NCBI GenBank assembly: GCA_905250885.1 | Contig: CAJNOQ010001959.1 | Location: forward strand, 1-27,251 | Reading direction: 5' to 3' | Length of the DNA stretch: 27,251 bases | Origin: Didymodactylos carnosus | Lineage: Eukaryota > Rotifera > Eurotatoria > Philodinida > Philodinidae | In this document: positions 9,763 to 18,977 of the stretch, piece after piece | Numbering within the stretch: the stretch's first letter is position 1 | Layout of the letters: every line of letters begins with the position of its first letter | Translations under genes and position numbers: made by a program | Notes under the pieces: generated by a model | Told to the model about the DNA's origin: nothing | The model's database searches: none | Seen by the model: only the letters and a program-made list of their open reading frames with translations

Positions 9763-10446
9763 GTTTTTGCGCAGATATTTGCTGTTTTCTCCAATTGCCG
9801 GCTATCTTTGCTACAAAAATGTGACAAAATCGGGAAAAGCTAGAACAAGGTGGAACACCTTCTCAAGATGAACAGGTCCAAGTCCCTACTGACGCATTAG
9901 TTGACAGCCCTGGACTTGAGTGTTTTTTATCGAGTCCAATTGGAGTCCAGTTAGAATCTAACATAATCAAGAATAAAATTAGTGTAATCTTAAACGTAAC
10001 TGACTCGCTTTTTTCGTCAAATATATATCTAATATGGAATCGATTACAAGCGTTATTATCATGTTCAATAGGAACAGTATTTGTATGCTATGAATACTCA
10101 AGAATTAGTAGAACGATGGTCCAGAAATAAATCTGGTCGTAGAATGTAGTATGTTGTTTTGTGAAGGATATGAAGGAACAGTGAAAAAATGCCATTTTCT
10201 TCCTGTGTCTGCAAAGTGTGGAGGTAACGGATTATACAACTGTAAATCCGAAATGAAAAAATGTCAAATTTTGGATTATTTCTTTTACTTTATCAAACTT
10301 GCCAGAAAATCTTTTCGAACTTACTCCAGTTTTTGAAACTACCCCCTCCCCCCCTGCTTTAACTTCTTCGCGCCGCCACTGTTCATTTTGAGAGCGCACT
10401 TTCAGCGAACAAAAAATGAGTTAAATCCCGAATACAACGCATTCGC

Positions 10447-10752
10447 TTAAAAACAAATTTGAATATAAATTAAATTAAATAAATTGAATGTAAATTTTTG
10501 CACATCATTAACATTAATGCATGAATGAAAAAATTGAATATTAATTACTGATTCGTAAATATCTGCCGCTTTTAGTGTTAATGAACGCACTTTTTCAACA
10601 TCTCTGAATATTTGTTTGATAAAACGATTATCATCGGTTTGAGATGATACCCTTTGTGAATATGTAGCGATGGGTTCGAGAAGTGTTTCAGGTGTCCACG
10701 AACTTAAATTAGCACCTATTCTTAACAGTAATGAAGAGAACAATTTACAATT
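10447..10752 (-). pseudogene. Partial copy of an unrecognised gene (copy 1)
   Basis: Minus-strand frame starting near 10743 with FSSLLLRIGANLSSWTPETL and running through SQTDDNRFIKQIFRDVEKV. After that point the sequence no longer resembles the two sister copies (10783-11493 minus, 11505-11910 plus) and continues as AT-rich sequence to a stop at 10447. The initiation codon is TTG, so the true start is probably in another exon. The shared block is about 150 nt of coding sequence. No known family was recognised. Confidence 0.45.
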
Positions 10753-10782
10753 TGTGATTCACAACTCGACAAACACTCATTT

Positions 10783-11493
10783 TTAAAGGACGCAGTCTGG
10801 AGCTGAATCACTATCTGCTTCAGCCCACATGTCCATAAAAGGAAGAGAGCCGCCTTCGCGTTCTGCGAAGTCTGTCACTATAATGTAATCCATCCGATCG
10901 TCGACACACTTTTTTTGTACGCCTGCAAAACTCCAATCAATTTTTGACCTAAATAACTCATTTTGTTAGTATACGAAGGATCGTATACCATAAGAAATTT
11001 GATAATACATGAAAAGATGGAAGTAAAGCCAAAAAGAAGTACGGATGAGGGGATACACATTTTTCAAGGAACATACTATTTATTTTCAAATTGCGAGAGA
11101 ATCTCTTCACACGTGTTGAGAGCAATCGTTGCCTCCGATAGCTTTGTCTAATAATTCAAATTGTTATCTGACATTCTTTCGAACCGTGAATGAATCGCCT
11201 CGATTTCAGAAGAGATGAGAGCGGCAGCCATGCGTACGTTTTCCTGTTGCACAGCATCCATGATCACATTAAAAATTGCAGTGATGTCTTGTTTGCTCTT
11301 GAACTGATCTATTACATATTTGAACACCATTGGTGTTGCTATCGTTGCCGGTAAATATTCCGCTGTCGCCATAACAATCTGTCCGCCCGTCCCCAATAAT
11401 GAAAGCACTTTTTCAGCATCTCTAAATATTTGTTTGATAAAACAATTATCATCGGTTTGGGATGATACTTTTTGTGAATATGTAGCAATGGGT
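10783..11493 (-). pseudogene. Broken copy of the same unrecognised gene (copy 2)
   Basis: On the minus strand the frame reads EPIATYSQKVSSQTDDN, a hydrophobic segment around SLLGTGGQIVMATAEYLPAT, then a predicted helical stretch to FERMSDNNLNY and a TAG at 11148-11150. Beyond the stop the same frame continues TKLSEATIALNTCEEILSQF to a second stop near 11063. Further on, two frames that join only across a frame change carry DPSYTNKMSYLGQKLIGVLQ and VTDFAEREGGSLPFMDMWAE, ending at TAA 10783-10785. The succession suggests one gene of over 220 residues, broken by at least two stops and one frame change. Function is unknown. Confidence 0.5.
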
Positions 11494-11504
11494 TCTCTTA
11501 AATT

Positions 11505-11910
11505 ATTCTCTGTAAATTGTTCTCTTCATTACTCTTAAGAATGGGTACTAATTCAAGTTCGTGGACACCTGAAACACTTCCCGAATCAACTGCTACATAT
11601 TCACAAAGAGTATCATCTCAAACCGATGATAATCCTTTTATCAAACAAATATTCAGAGATGTTGAAAATGTGCTTTCATTATTGGCGACGGGCGGACAGA
11701 TTGTTATGGTGACAGCGGGATATTAACTGGCAGCGATAGCGACAACAATGGTGTTCAAGTATGTGAACGTTCTCAGATCAGTTCAAGAGCAAAGAAGCCA
11801 TCATTGCAATTTTAAATGTGAGCATGGATATTGTGCAACAAGAAAACGCACGCATGGCTGCCGCTCGCATGTCAGAAACTTTCGAAAAGCAACTGTTGTC
11901 ACAAGGCTCA
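11505..11910 (+). pseudogene. Broken copy of the same unrecognised gene (copy 3, inverted)
   Basis: Plus-strand copy starting FSSLLLRMGTNSSSWTPETL and running through DNPFIKQIFRDVENVLSLL to a TAA at 11724-11726. The next frame segment matches copy 2 again (MVFKYV), then a small indel near 11770 moves the match to another frame (DQFKSKEAIIAILNV, VQQENARMAAARMSETFEKQ). It faces copy 2 head to head, with the centre of the inverted pair at about 11494-11504. At least one stop and one frameshift make it a pseudogene. Confidence 0.55.
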
Positions 11911-12419
11911 GTATGATCGATTATCTATACTCCATCCGCTTTCAAGGCTGCCAGCAACCATCTGGTGCCAGTCTTGGGACACCTAAGAATCCCGATACTA
12001 CGCCAGGATCGCGGAAAATTATGTCCGTGCTAGAGTCTCGTTTTGAAGAGGACACTCTAGGCTATCAGTCCATGAGAAAGAACCAATTTAATCTTACTTT
12101 AAACTTTTCCGATACGGCAGGATTTTCAACTTACACCTAATAAGCTTGCTGTAGGAAACCCTTACGAAAAAATATCTGCTTATGGAAACGTGCTCTGGAG
12201 TCTTCTCTTTTGAATGGCGAAAGCTGGCACTCTCTATTTGCTTTGCACTAAAATTACTCAAAAAGTAGTGGACACTATTTGTATTTTTTAACGGACAATA
12301 AACAATTATAAGTATCATTATATTTCCCTGCCGGGACAGTTAATGAAGCGACCTAATGTAAAACCTTGAGTACTGATCTTGAGAGATGGTTCGTGCGCGG
12401 CTACTGGAAAGCATGTAAC
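11911..12419. other. No gene recognised
   Basis: The plus frame continues to 12140 only because of the frameshifted pseudogene; nothing recognisable is encoded. A minus-strand frame at 12094-12318 has no family features. Confidence 0.35.
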
Positions 12420-12985
12420 ATACTTTTTACACTCGGTGTTTCCTCACCAGAAGTTCATCTTTCAGGCTGAAGAATTCGATGTTTCGCCACAACAGCTTCC
12501 TCTGCTTGCGTACTAAATCGATCCTTCTTCACAAGACCTTCGTCTGATTTTTATCCTTTTTTACATTATGTTTCTCAGTTGAACTTTAAATAACCTAGCT
12601 ATGGCTGGTATCAAGAGCTACAGTTTTCGTTTTGTGCACTATACAAGACCTTCGTTTGTCTGAAAAACATGATCTTTCTTCACCGGAACTTAATCTTTTA
12701 TGTTTCCACACAAGAAGTTCAACTTTTATCCCTAAGAATTCGGTGTTTCTGCGCAAGAAGTTCAACTTTTAACATTAAGAACTCGATGTGAACTAAATAT
12801 TTTATTCTTAAAAAATCGAAGTTTATTCGCAAGAACTGGAACTTGAACTCGGTGTTTCTCCGCAAGAACCTCAGGTTTTATCGTTGAAACGTCAATGTTT
12901 CCGCACAAGAACTTCAGCTTTTATCCTTAAGCCTTGTGAAGAAACACCGAGTTCTTAAGGATAAAAGTTGAAGTTCCTGCGAAAA
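12420..12985 (-). repeat. Second array of the ~43-bp unit, mostly inverted
   Basis: The unit seen at 7.6-7.9 kb appears here mostly as its reverse complement: CAAGAAGTTCAACTTTTAT, then CCTAAGAATTCGGTGTTTC, repeated with divergence from about 12.42 to 12.93 kb. At 12931 the orientation flips and one forward copy follows. The flip forms an inverted repeat with 23-nt arms, 12909-12931 and 12954-12976, 22 of 23 positions pairing, loop 22 nt. The forward copy runs into a CGGTTTAACACGATCTG segment also present near 7535. Confidence 0.65.
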
Positions 12986-13010
12986 AATTTTCGGTTTAAC
13001 ACGATCTGGT

Positions 13011-13378
13011 CGGAAAGAATACTCTTTCCTTCTACGCTAAGGGTTTTCCGAGGAGCGGTATCCGATAAAATTAGTGCCCCAGTTACACTCAGCTTTCAAA
13101 TGCGCTCAAACTTCAGTTAAAATATCCTTCTACTTATCATAGATCTACACAGTTAGCATATACATGCATACACGTTCGTGGACTAAGTTATAGGTTTTCA
13201 GATAAAATCCATTTTTCTCACCCGACAGACACTTTCATAAAAAATGTTCCCTTTTTACCGATTTAGATGTATTATAAACTCTTCTAATTGAGAAATCAAA
13301 AAATGCTTTATAATCGATTTGTTATTTGAATGCACAGAATAAGAGACTGATGAACTCAGTTATGAATTAAAAATGTAT
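13011..13378. other. No gene recognised; 3' flank of the minus-strand gene
   Basis: AT-rich stretch downstream of the thioredoxin-like gene. No exact AATAAA signal was seen near its 3' end. Confidence 0.35.
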
Positions 13379-14029
13379 CTATAATTTTGTGAGAAATTCT
13401 TTCCATTGTTCATTCGTCCAAGATGAGCTGATTGACGGTTCTTCTAGTCCATTGACAAATACTGTTGGTGATACGTGTACGGCATGTTTTCGAGCATATT
13501 TGATGTGGTATTTCAAATCATCAACAAATGAGTTACCACTATTACCTAAAATAGAAGAAAAAAAGATCGACTAGACTCCTTTCTTAGATTGTCAGTGTCT
13601 CATTCACTCACCTTGTCCAACTTTAAACTGATCTATATCTAAACTAATCTCACATTCTTTTTTTAACAATTGAATAGCTTTCTCATAAATTTGAAGAAAT
13701 GTCAGTTCTTTTACTTGAGCATCGAAAAATTCTTGTTGATAATTGAATAATACACTGGCTGCTTTTTGAAATTTTTCTGAATGATGTTTAGCAACAGCAA
13801 TAAGTGCAGTATGAAGCAACGTTGACTGAGCGTGCCACGGTTGAATTTGATGACGAAATATAAATTGAACATTTTTATATGATGATAGCACGTTGTTTTC
13901 AACGAGAGTTTTCCACATTTTTGCACTAAATGGACATGTTAAATCGAGAAACAAATCGATTGTATGGTACAGTTGATCAGTAGGCTTGTTTAAAGCATAC
14001 ATAGCATATTTTGGAGCTAATGAAGACAT
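13379..14029 (-). CDS. Thioredoxin-fold (DsbA/FrnE-like) protein, two exons
   Basis: Exon 1 is 14029-13612 from an ATG; exon 2 is 13545-13379 ending in TAG. The 66-nt intron has GTGAGT and TTTTAG ends and phase 1, giving 194 residues. The N-terminal half starts a beta strand HTIDLFLDLTCPFS, where CPFS (Cys32 to Ser35) occupies the CxxC active-site position at the start of the first long helix. A long helical insert follows, typical of DsbA, FrnE and kappa GST-like folds. Exon 2 carries the cis-proline strand VSPTVFVNG (Pro166), a hallmark of these folds, and ends with the helix WTNEQWKEFLTKL. Only one of the two usual active-site cysteines is present, so disulfide exchange of the classic kind is unlikely; a glutathione-dependent or non-redox role is possible. 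No signal peptide is seen, so it is probably cytosolic. The AUG and both splice sites are clear. Confidence 0.8.
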
Positions 14030-14640
14030 GATTTATACTAAAAATAGAATGCAGTTCTATAATATTGTAGGATAACCAAGTTAATAAGTAGAATCAAAGT
14101 ATATAACACTCTTCTAACTATAATAAACTTCAATAATAGGCTTATATGGAATAATTCAATAAGAGCCTTCATCATTTATATGGAATAATAATAATATTGT
14201 CAGACTAGTGAAAACTTATTCTGATTTGTGAATTTCGAAATAGAATGTAGCAGGTTATTTTTCAAATAACTCACAATAGAGAATTAGCAAAAACTTGCAG
14301 TGTTTGTTACTATACACTCAAAGATCCGGTGAGTGGTGCTATGATATAACACATCGACCAAAATTCTAGAGATCTCGGATTTATTTCGTATGGATGCGGG
14401 AATGATATTTCTACGAGCACCGAAGATGTCTTCGATCACTCCATTGAAATATATGAAAACATAAATTATCGACTATTTTCAATCTCATGGCAATGTTTGT
14501 TTTCAGACGAAAAAAATAAGAGAGCCTAGTAAACATGACTTTTAAGGAATGAAAATACCATAAATTCAGTTATGTGTAATAAAAAATAATTCTTATATTG
14601 CACATAATTCAACATAACCATTTGAGACTTCCAGAAAAAA
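14030..14640. other. Upstream region of the thioredoxin-like gene; no other gene seen
   Basis: This should hold the promoter of the minus-strand gene that begins at 14029, but no core element could be assigned. The segment is AT-rich, with short imperfect repeats of GGAATAATTCAATAAGAGCC-like and TATGGAATAATAA-like phrases around 14145-14200. Confidence 0.3.
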
Positions 14641-14663
14641 AATTATATTAGATTATAGTAAGC

Positions 14664-14804
14664 ATGGACTTTAGAGAAGATTTATTTATTGGTGCTGGTT
14701 TGCGTCTAGCTGCTTATGAATTAATTATTCGGTGATGTTCGTCACATGGCGGATACGGTGAATATGGAAATATGTACGGTTACGGTCCAGGATATGGAGG
14801 ATAG
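14664..14804 (+). pseudogene. Decayed Gly/Tyr-rich small protein gene, plus copy
   Basis: ATG at 14664 opens a frame MDFRED..IGAGLRLAAYELIIR and then TGA. In the next frames the sequence encodes a Gly/Tyr-rich tail (GGYGEYGNMYGYGPGYGG) to a TAG at 14802-14804. The sister copy on the minus strand at 15664-15814 has the same ATG context (TATAGTAA-C before ATG) and the same TGA. This copy also lacks several bases between the two parts compared with the sister, so it is the more decayed one. Confidence 0.5.
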
Positions 14805-15354
14805 TTAAATCAATAGAAGATATCTACCAAACGATAACTCTCACTGATGAAATGAAATGTTGAGTTTCATTTAGACGATTAACAAACTTGAGTGTAAAAT
14901 TAAATCGAATATATATTGTTTAACTATAGCAGCTTGATAGTAATAAGTACATTTATTATTCACTAGCGAACAGATGTATATGAGAGAAATGATTTTCATA
15001 AGTCACGTTTTATAAGATCCCTCACCAAAATCTCACAATTATTTGACATTTTTAAAACTTATAGGCTAATGACGTTAAGCGTTAATAAATCATAATTTCA
15101 TCGTAAGGGAGAACTTCAGCGCTATGATTATAAAGTCATTTGGTAAAGAAATGAAAGCTATCGTAACACTACATAACAAAACAATTTCCCAATTTACTTG
15201 TCTAGCTTTCAAATATACGTTGTTTTTTCGTGTTACTTTATTGCACCAAACGTTTTTTCATTTTGTATATCCAATAAACAATTTTCAAAAATAAATGGTT
15301 ATCAATTCCATTATTGATTAATGTTTCTTAATATTAATTTTATTTAATTATCAT

Positions 15355-15814
15355 CCGTACCCATAAGTCGAACCGTATCCACCCAGATATTATTCGCAAG
15401 CAACGTCCGATGCTTCCACATAAGACTGAAATTGTGAGTATTAAAATGTGAAAAAGTATTATTTCTTACTCAAAATCTATTTTCAATCATCTCTGCCGAA
15501 GCTGCCATAATCCGAATATCCACCGTAAGCCCTTACATAACCGTCAAACGGGACGATTTAATTATTATGTCATATAAGATACCCACTGCAAGCATAAAAG
15601 CTATTGTACCTACGGTAAAACCTATTGGATCAATAGTATCATCATCTAATATATGAGTTTGTTCTAGCCTCCTCCATATCCTAGGCCGTAACCGTACGTA
15701 TTTCCATATCCACCGTATCCGCCGTGATGGTAATGACGAACGTCACCGAATAATTAATTCATAAGCAGCCAGATCAAAACCAGCACCAATACGTAAATCT
15801 TCTCCAAAAGCCAT
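15355..15814 (-). pseudogene. Gly/Tyr-rich protein gene with membrane segment, minus copy, broken or multi-exon
   Basis: From ATG at 15814 the minus strand reads MAFGEDLRIGAGFDLAAYEL, then meets a TGA; a one-base shift gives FGDVRHYHHGGYGGYGNTYG and GLGYGGG to a TAG at 15664-15666. Further along, around 15531-15643, lies a hydrophobic segment IGFTVGTIAFMLAVGILYD that could span a membrane, then GGYSDYGSFGRDD to a TGA at 15483-15485, and GGYGSTYGYG to a stop near 15360. These pieces may be exons of one small membrane-anchored Gly/Tyr-rich protein or tandem relics. No introns join them convincingly. Function is unknown. Confidence 0.4.
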
Positions 15815-16632
15815 GTTTACTATAATCTAGTAAATGTCTAAAAGAAGGATAGATTTATTTTTATTATAAAAAGAACCGATTTTGTGAGTATACATTTATA
15901 GCTGAAATGGTAGATATTCATAGGCAACTTTGATGTTATAGTCTAATTCAACTACTATTTTAAAAATAAATAAAATTTCATCGTCAAACTAATTCTTCTA
16001 ATAGACATTGTCTACTTCCTCAACAATGTCAAAAATACTTATGGCGTAAACAAATGAATTTGAAACAAGACTTTTAAATGAAACTAGAAGATAAATTTTT
16101 ACACGATTGAGAAAGGGACATAATCTGATAGACAAACATATAACTTGTCCATCCAATGATAGTTCTTTCTCAACCGTGTAATAATTCATCTTCTAACTTA
16201 TTACATCGTAACGTTTCCTACGCTAAATTTTATTCGATTTAATATACGAGCTCGTTGAAAATAATCATCGAAGGATGAAATTTGTCTTTATGCATATAAG
16301 GACGTACTTTCGTTTTTTATCAGAAGAAAATCGGTTTATGCGTATAACTACGAGTAATTCACGTTCGTTTATATATGTATATATATATATTACACCTCTA
16401 AGCGGATTTCAAGGTAATCTGATTTTTATTGACATCAATAGTCATTTTTTTCGAAGATGAAAGGTATTATTTAGACGAAGGCATGTAGTCACTCTTTCTA
16501 GAATAATACAATCACGGAGAAGATATTGCGAAAAAGTGATGAACACTTAATTAACGCGGTGCGACGGTGCGAAGCAAGACCGCATTGTAGTAATAAACTG
16601 TGTCTTTCTAGATCGAAAAAATGTCATTTTCT
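15815..16632. other. No gene recognised
   Basis: AT-rich sequence with a short TA dinucleotide run near 16375-16390. Small open frames on both strands have no protein-like features. Confidence 0.35.
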
Positions 16633-16823
16633 GTAACGATTTTCTCGGAAACTCGAAGGAGTACAGTAAAATTTTAAACGCGAATAGGGAACTGTGCGTC
16701 TGAATTAATAAATAATTTATTTTCAGTCTTTGCAGATGTTCCAGGAGAGTTAGAATGTTCGAAAGTATGTGATTGTCTGGGACTTGTAATTTTTTTTCTT
16801 CAAACATCGATAATTAATCTGAG
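16633..16823 (-). repeat. Dispersed 191-bp repeat, copy A
   Basis: Same length and nearly the same sequence as 23971-24161, with two substitutions seen by eye. On the minus strand both copies open a frame starting MFEEKKLQVPDNHILSN, at 16807 and 24145. The frame runs through the whole repeat and may be an exon piece of a transposase or host gene, but no family was recognised. The two copies end at the same base (AATTAATCTGAG) and their flanks differ. Confidence 0.8.
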
Positions 16824-17641
16824 TTATTCATGTGCAGGTGCATCTATAAGGGAGTATGTGTTCCCATACTATGTGATTCATTTTATGACAATGTTTCTAT
16901 ACGTATGTATTCAGCGAATTATTAACGCAATGCTTAGCCTCTAAATGCATTACTGTTTTAAAAATAATTAATGCAGTATGTAAGATAAAATCTCTAGGCT
17001 ATAATAAAGGTTAAAGCTTAGTTGCAACTGAGAGCTTTATGTTATTAAACAAAATCTTCACGTCCGGTTATCATATTTAGCACCGCATTTGCAACTCTCC
17101 CTGGTGTGATGGCCGACTAGTTATCTCCTATGATCATTTGTTAACCCTTTACACCATGGATCACGTCGCGATCAGATTTCAAATCTTCATAAGATTTGAT
17201 CGCGACGCGACAGCGCGTAAAAATCGCGATCACGAAGCGACCAGCGCGAATTTGCCTCAAATGAGGCGTGACAGTGGACCTGGGATGATCCCTATTTCAA
17301 TTAATACTCGGTCATTATTCTCTACAGAAATATGTAGAGTATTTTGGGGTAAAAAGAAACCCTATTTGAAATTTTCGCTATTTCTCAGCCGTTTTTGTCG
17401 AAAAACCTCGCTATTGAACAAGATGGTGAACCGAACATTTTGCTACATACTGATGCAAAAATCTTCCGGAAGTGTTCGGTAGTTTTTGAACCAGATTCAA
17501 AATGTGGAGAGTCTTGTTGTGTATCTTTTTATCCCACATAGAGTAAAAAGGGACAATCCATTAAAAAAAGAAGTTCTATTGCAGAATTAATTGTTAATTA
17601 AGTAAAAAGCGATAGTCCATTGAAGTCTCAAAGACAACCCT
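16824..17641. other. No gene recognised; GC-rich hairpin
   Basis: A hairpin with arms GTCGCGATCA (17165-17174) and TGATCGCGAC (17197-17206) and an inner AAATCTT/AAGATTT stem stands out from the AT-rich surroundings; CGCGATC motifs recur to about 17235. The open frame at 17138-17482 has no recognised domain. Confidence 0.4.
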
Positions 17642-17642
17642 T

Positions 17643-17907
17643 TACTGTGTTTCAGAAGCGATTTTGATACTATGCCAAATGGCCGAGTTGTCTAGAACGC
17701 TGAGCTCTATCTCATATGTAATATGGAATCTCCTCTATCAGATGGAAAAACAATCATCTGAAAATTGCGACCCAGTCCCACGTACTGCGAAGCCAATATG
17801 AAAACTTATCTAATAATGAGCTAATTTTTACATATGAGATAGAGTTCAGCATTCTAGACAACTCGGTCATTTAGCATAGTATAAAAATCGATTTCTGGAA
17901 CACAGTA
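17643..17907. mobile_element. Foldback MITE, TA-flanked, Tc1/mariner-like
   Basis: Two arms of about 80 bp, 17642-17721 and 17828-17908, are reverse complements at roughly 90 percent identity. Outer ends are CTGTGTTTCAG and, on the other strand, CTGTGTTCCAG, each preceded by TA (17643-17644; 17906-17907), the target duplication of Tc1/mariner elements. The loop is about 106 bp and noncoding. Within each arm ATGGCCGAGTTGTCTAGAA (17673-17691) resembles the A-box half of a eukaryotic Leu or Ser tRNA, but a matching B box and a cloverleaf were not found. Confidence 0.75.
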
Positions 17908-17908
17908 A

Positions 17909-18665
17909 TAATTTGTCTATAAGACTTCCGTGCATTTCAATGAGCTGTCTCTATTTATCCCAAAGTACTTCATTAGTTATACTTTTGAGAAAACCCATTT
18001 AAGACAAATAACTAATATGGAATTGTTGATCTGAAGTAAATTTCTTCTAATCAAATGTTAGTTGTAAAATTCAAAAGTTTAATCATTTGTCTACTTATAT
18101 GCTTATGAAGGAGATGTCATAATAGTAAAAAAAGATCAAGTAAATATATTTAGATTTATTACAAGACATACGCAGTTTGATGAAGTTAAATTGTATGATG
18201 TAAAATTCTGACAATATAATTCAAATATCTATCCAATCGGCTGAATATTTACATAGATTATTATGCAAAAAAAGAACGTTAAGTTATTACCAATTTTCTT
18301 ACCACCTATACTATCGCATCTCGTCGCTTCAACAACATTTTGTCAGAAAAATGTTTGTAAATAGAAAATTTGAGCTTTAAATAACAAATCCTTTTTCAGA
18401 CAAATTTGGTACGATCTTCAATAAACGTGCATAACAATGGTAACTTCTTATTTTTAAATCTACAGAAGATGAGACGAAAACATCAACTAAAAACATTCGT
18501 TTTTTAGTTCTTATAGTTTTACTTTTAAATTCATTATCGTTCGAAGAGTGTCAAGGTTATCACATGTTTGTTTTGTTTTTGAGACATTTATTCGAGAAGT
18601 ATGTACAAATGACACAAATTTATTAAAAAAAATGATAGTCTTGTTATTGAAGAAAATGTTCTGTT
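17909..18665. other. No gene recognised; 3' flank of the disordered protein gene
   Basis: AT-rich, with no open frame of protein-like composition and no repeat shared with other parts of the window. Confidence 0.35.
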
Positions 18666-18977
18666 TTATGGATTAATATTTGAAACTGGCGATGTTGTAT
18701 CACCTGTTTGTGGAACATTTTGTCCGAGTCGATCATTATTACGTGTTCCAGCTCCACCGTGTTCACTTCCTAATTTTCCATGATCTGGACTCAATGTTGT
18801 ACCCATTAAAACGGTTGGACTAGTAGGTGATGATATAGCCACAGTGGTTGTATCATGCGTCGTCGGTAAAGCAGAGCGATCGTGAACACCACCTGATGGT
18901 ACACCAGCAGCACTACTGTAATTGAAACCAGATGAATCACCTTCAACTATTTGTGGATTATATATAACGTTTGACAT
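18666..18977 (-). CDS. Small disordered Ser/Thr/Gly/Pro-rich protein
   Basis: The ATG at 18975-18977 is preferred over the TTG upstream at 19043; this gives 103 residues ending PVSNINP and a TAA at 18666-18668. The protein begins MSNVIYNPQIVEGDSSGFNY and is rich in Gly, Ser, Thr, Pro and His with few hydrophobic residues, so it is probably disordered and soluble. No signal peptide or membrane segment is visible. The composition is unlike that of random AT-rich DNA, which supports a real gene or a terminal exon. The family is not recognised. The frame stays open upstream of the ATG, so an additional 5' exon is possible. Confidence 0.5.
   Translation of the reverse strand: MSNVIYNPQIVEGDSSGFNYSSAAGVPSGGVHDRSALPTTHDTTTVAISSPTSPTVLMGTTLSPDHGKLGSEHGGAGTRNNDRLGQNVPQTGDTTSPVSNINP

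Larger units (their letters stand above)
8886..10389. mobile_element. hAT-type non-autonomous transposon with 8-bp target duplication
   Basis: The left end at 8894 reads CAGTGGCGGAGG and the right end at 10381, read on the minus strand, CAGTGGCGGCGCG, so a 9-bp terminal inverted repeat, CAGTGGCGG, bounds 1488 bp. The flanking 8 bases are TTCATTTT on the left (8886-8893) and TTCATTTT on the right (10382-10389): a perfect 8-bp target-site duplication. CAG-GGCGG ends and 8-bp duplications are typical of the hAT superfamily. No transposase frame is present, so the element would need a transposase in trans. The intact duplication suggests a relatively recent insertion. The interior carries a polypyrimidine tract (about 9230-9255), a palindromic tandem array and a C-rich run near the right end. 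Confidence 0.85.

Noticed and set aside
9331-9871. Overlapping open frames on both strands with repeated FRQLAKRHMT-like or DTSPIGETVHD-like peptides
   Set aside because: They are translations of the 30-bp palindromic repeat, which stays open in several frames because its period is a multiple of three.
10341-10360. C-rich run near the right end of the hAT element as a G-quadruplex on the minus strand
   Set aside because: There are only two G runs with a one-base interruption, too little to claim a quadruplex.
17138-17482. Open frame of 114 codons
   Set aside because: It begins with TTG, crosses the GC-rich hairpin and shows no protein-like conservation or domain.
17673-17790. Possible tRNA-Leu gene in the foldback element
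   Set aside because: Only the A-box half resembles a tRNA; the ACCCAGTCCCAC segment is a poor B box and the cloverleaf fails.
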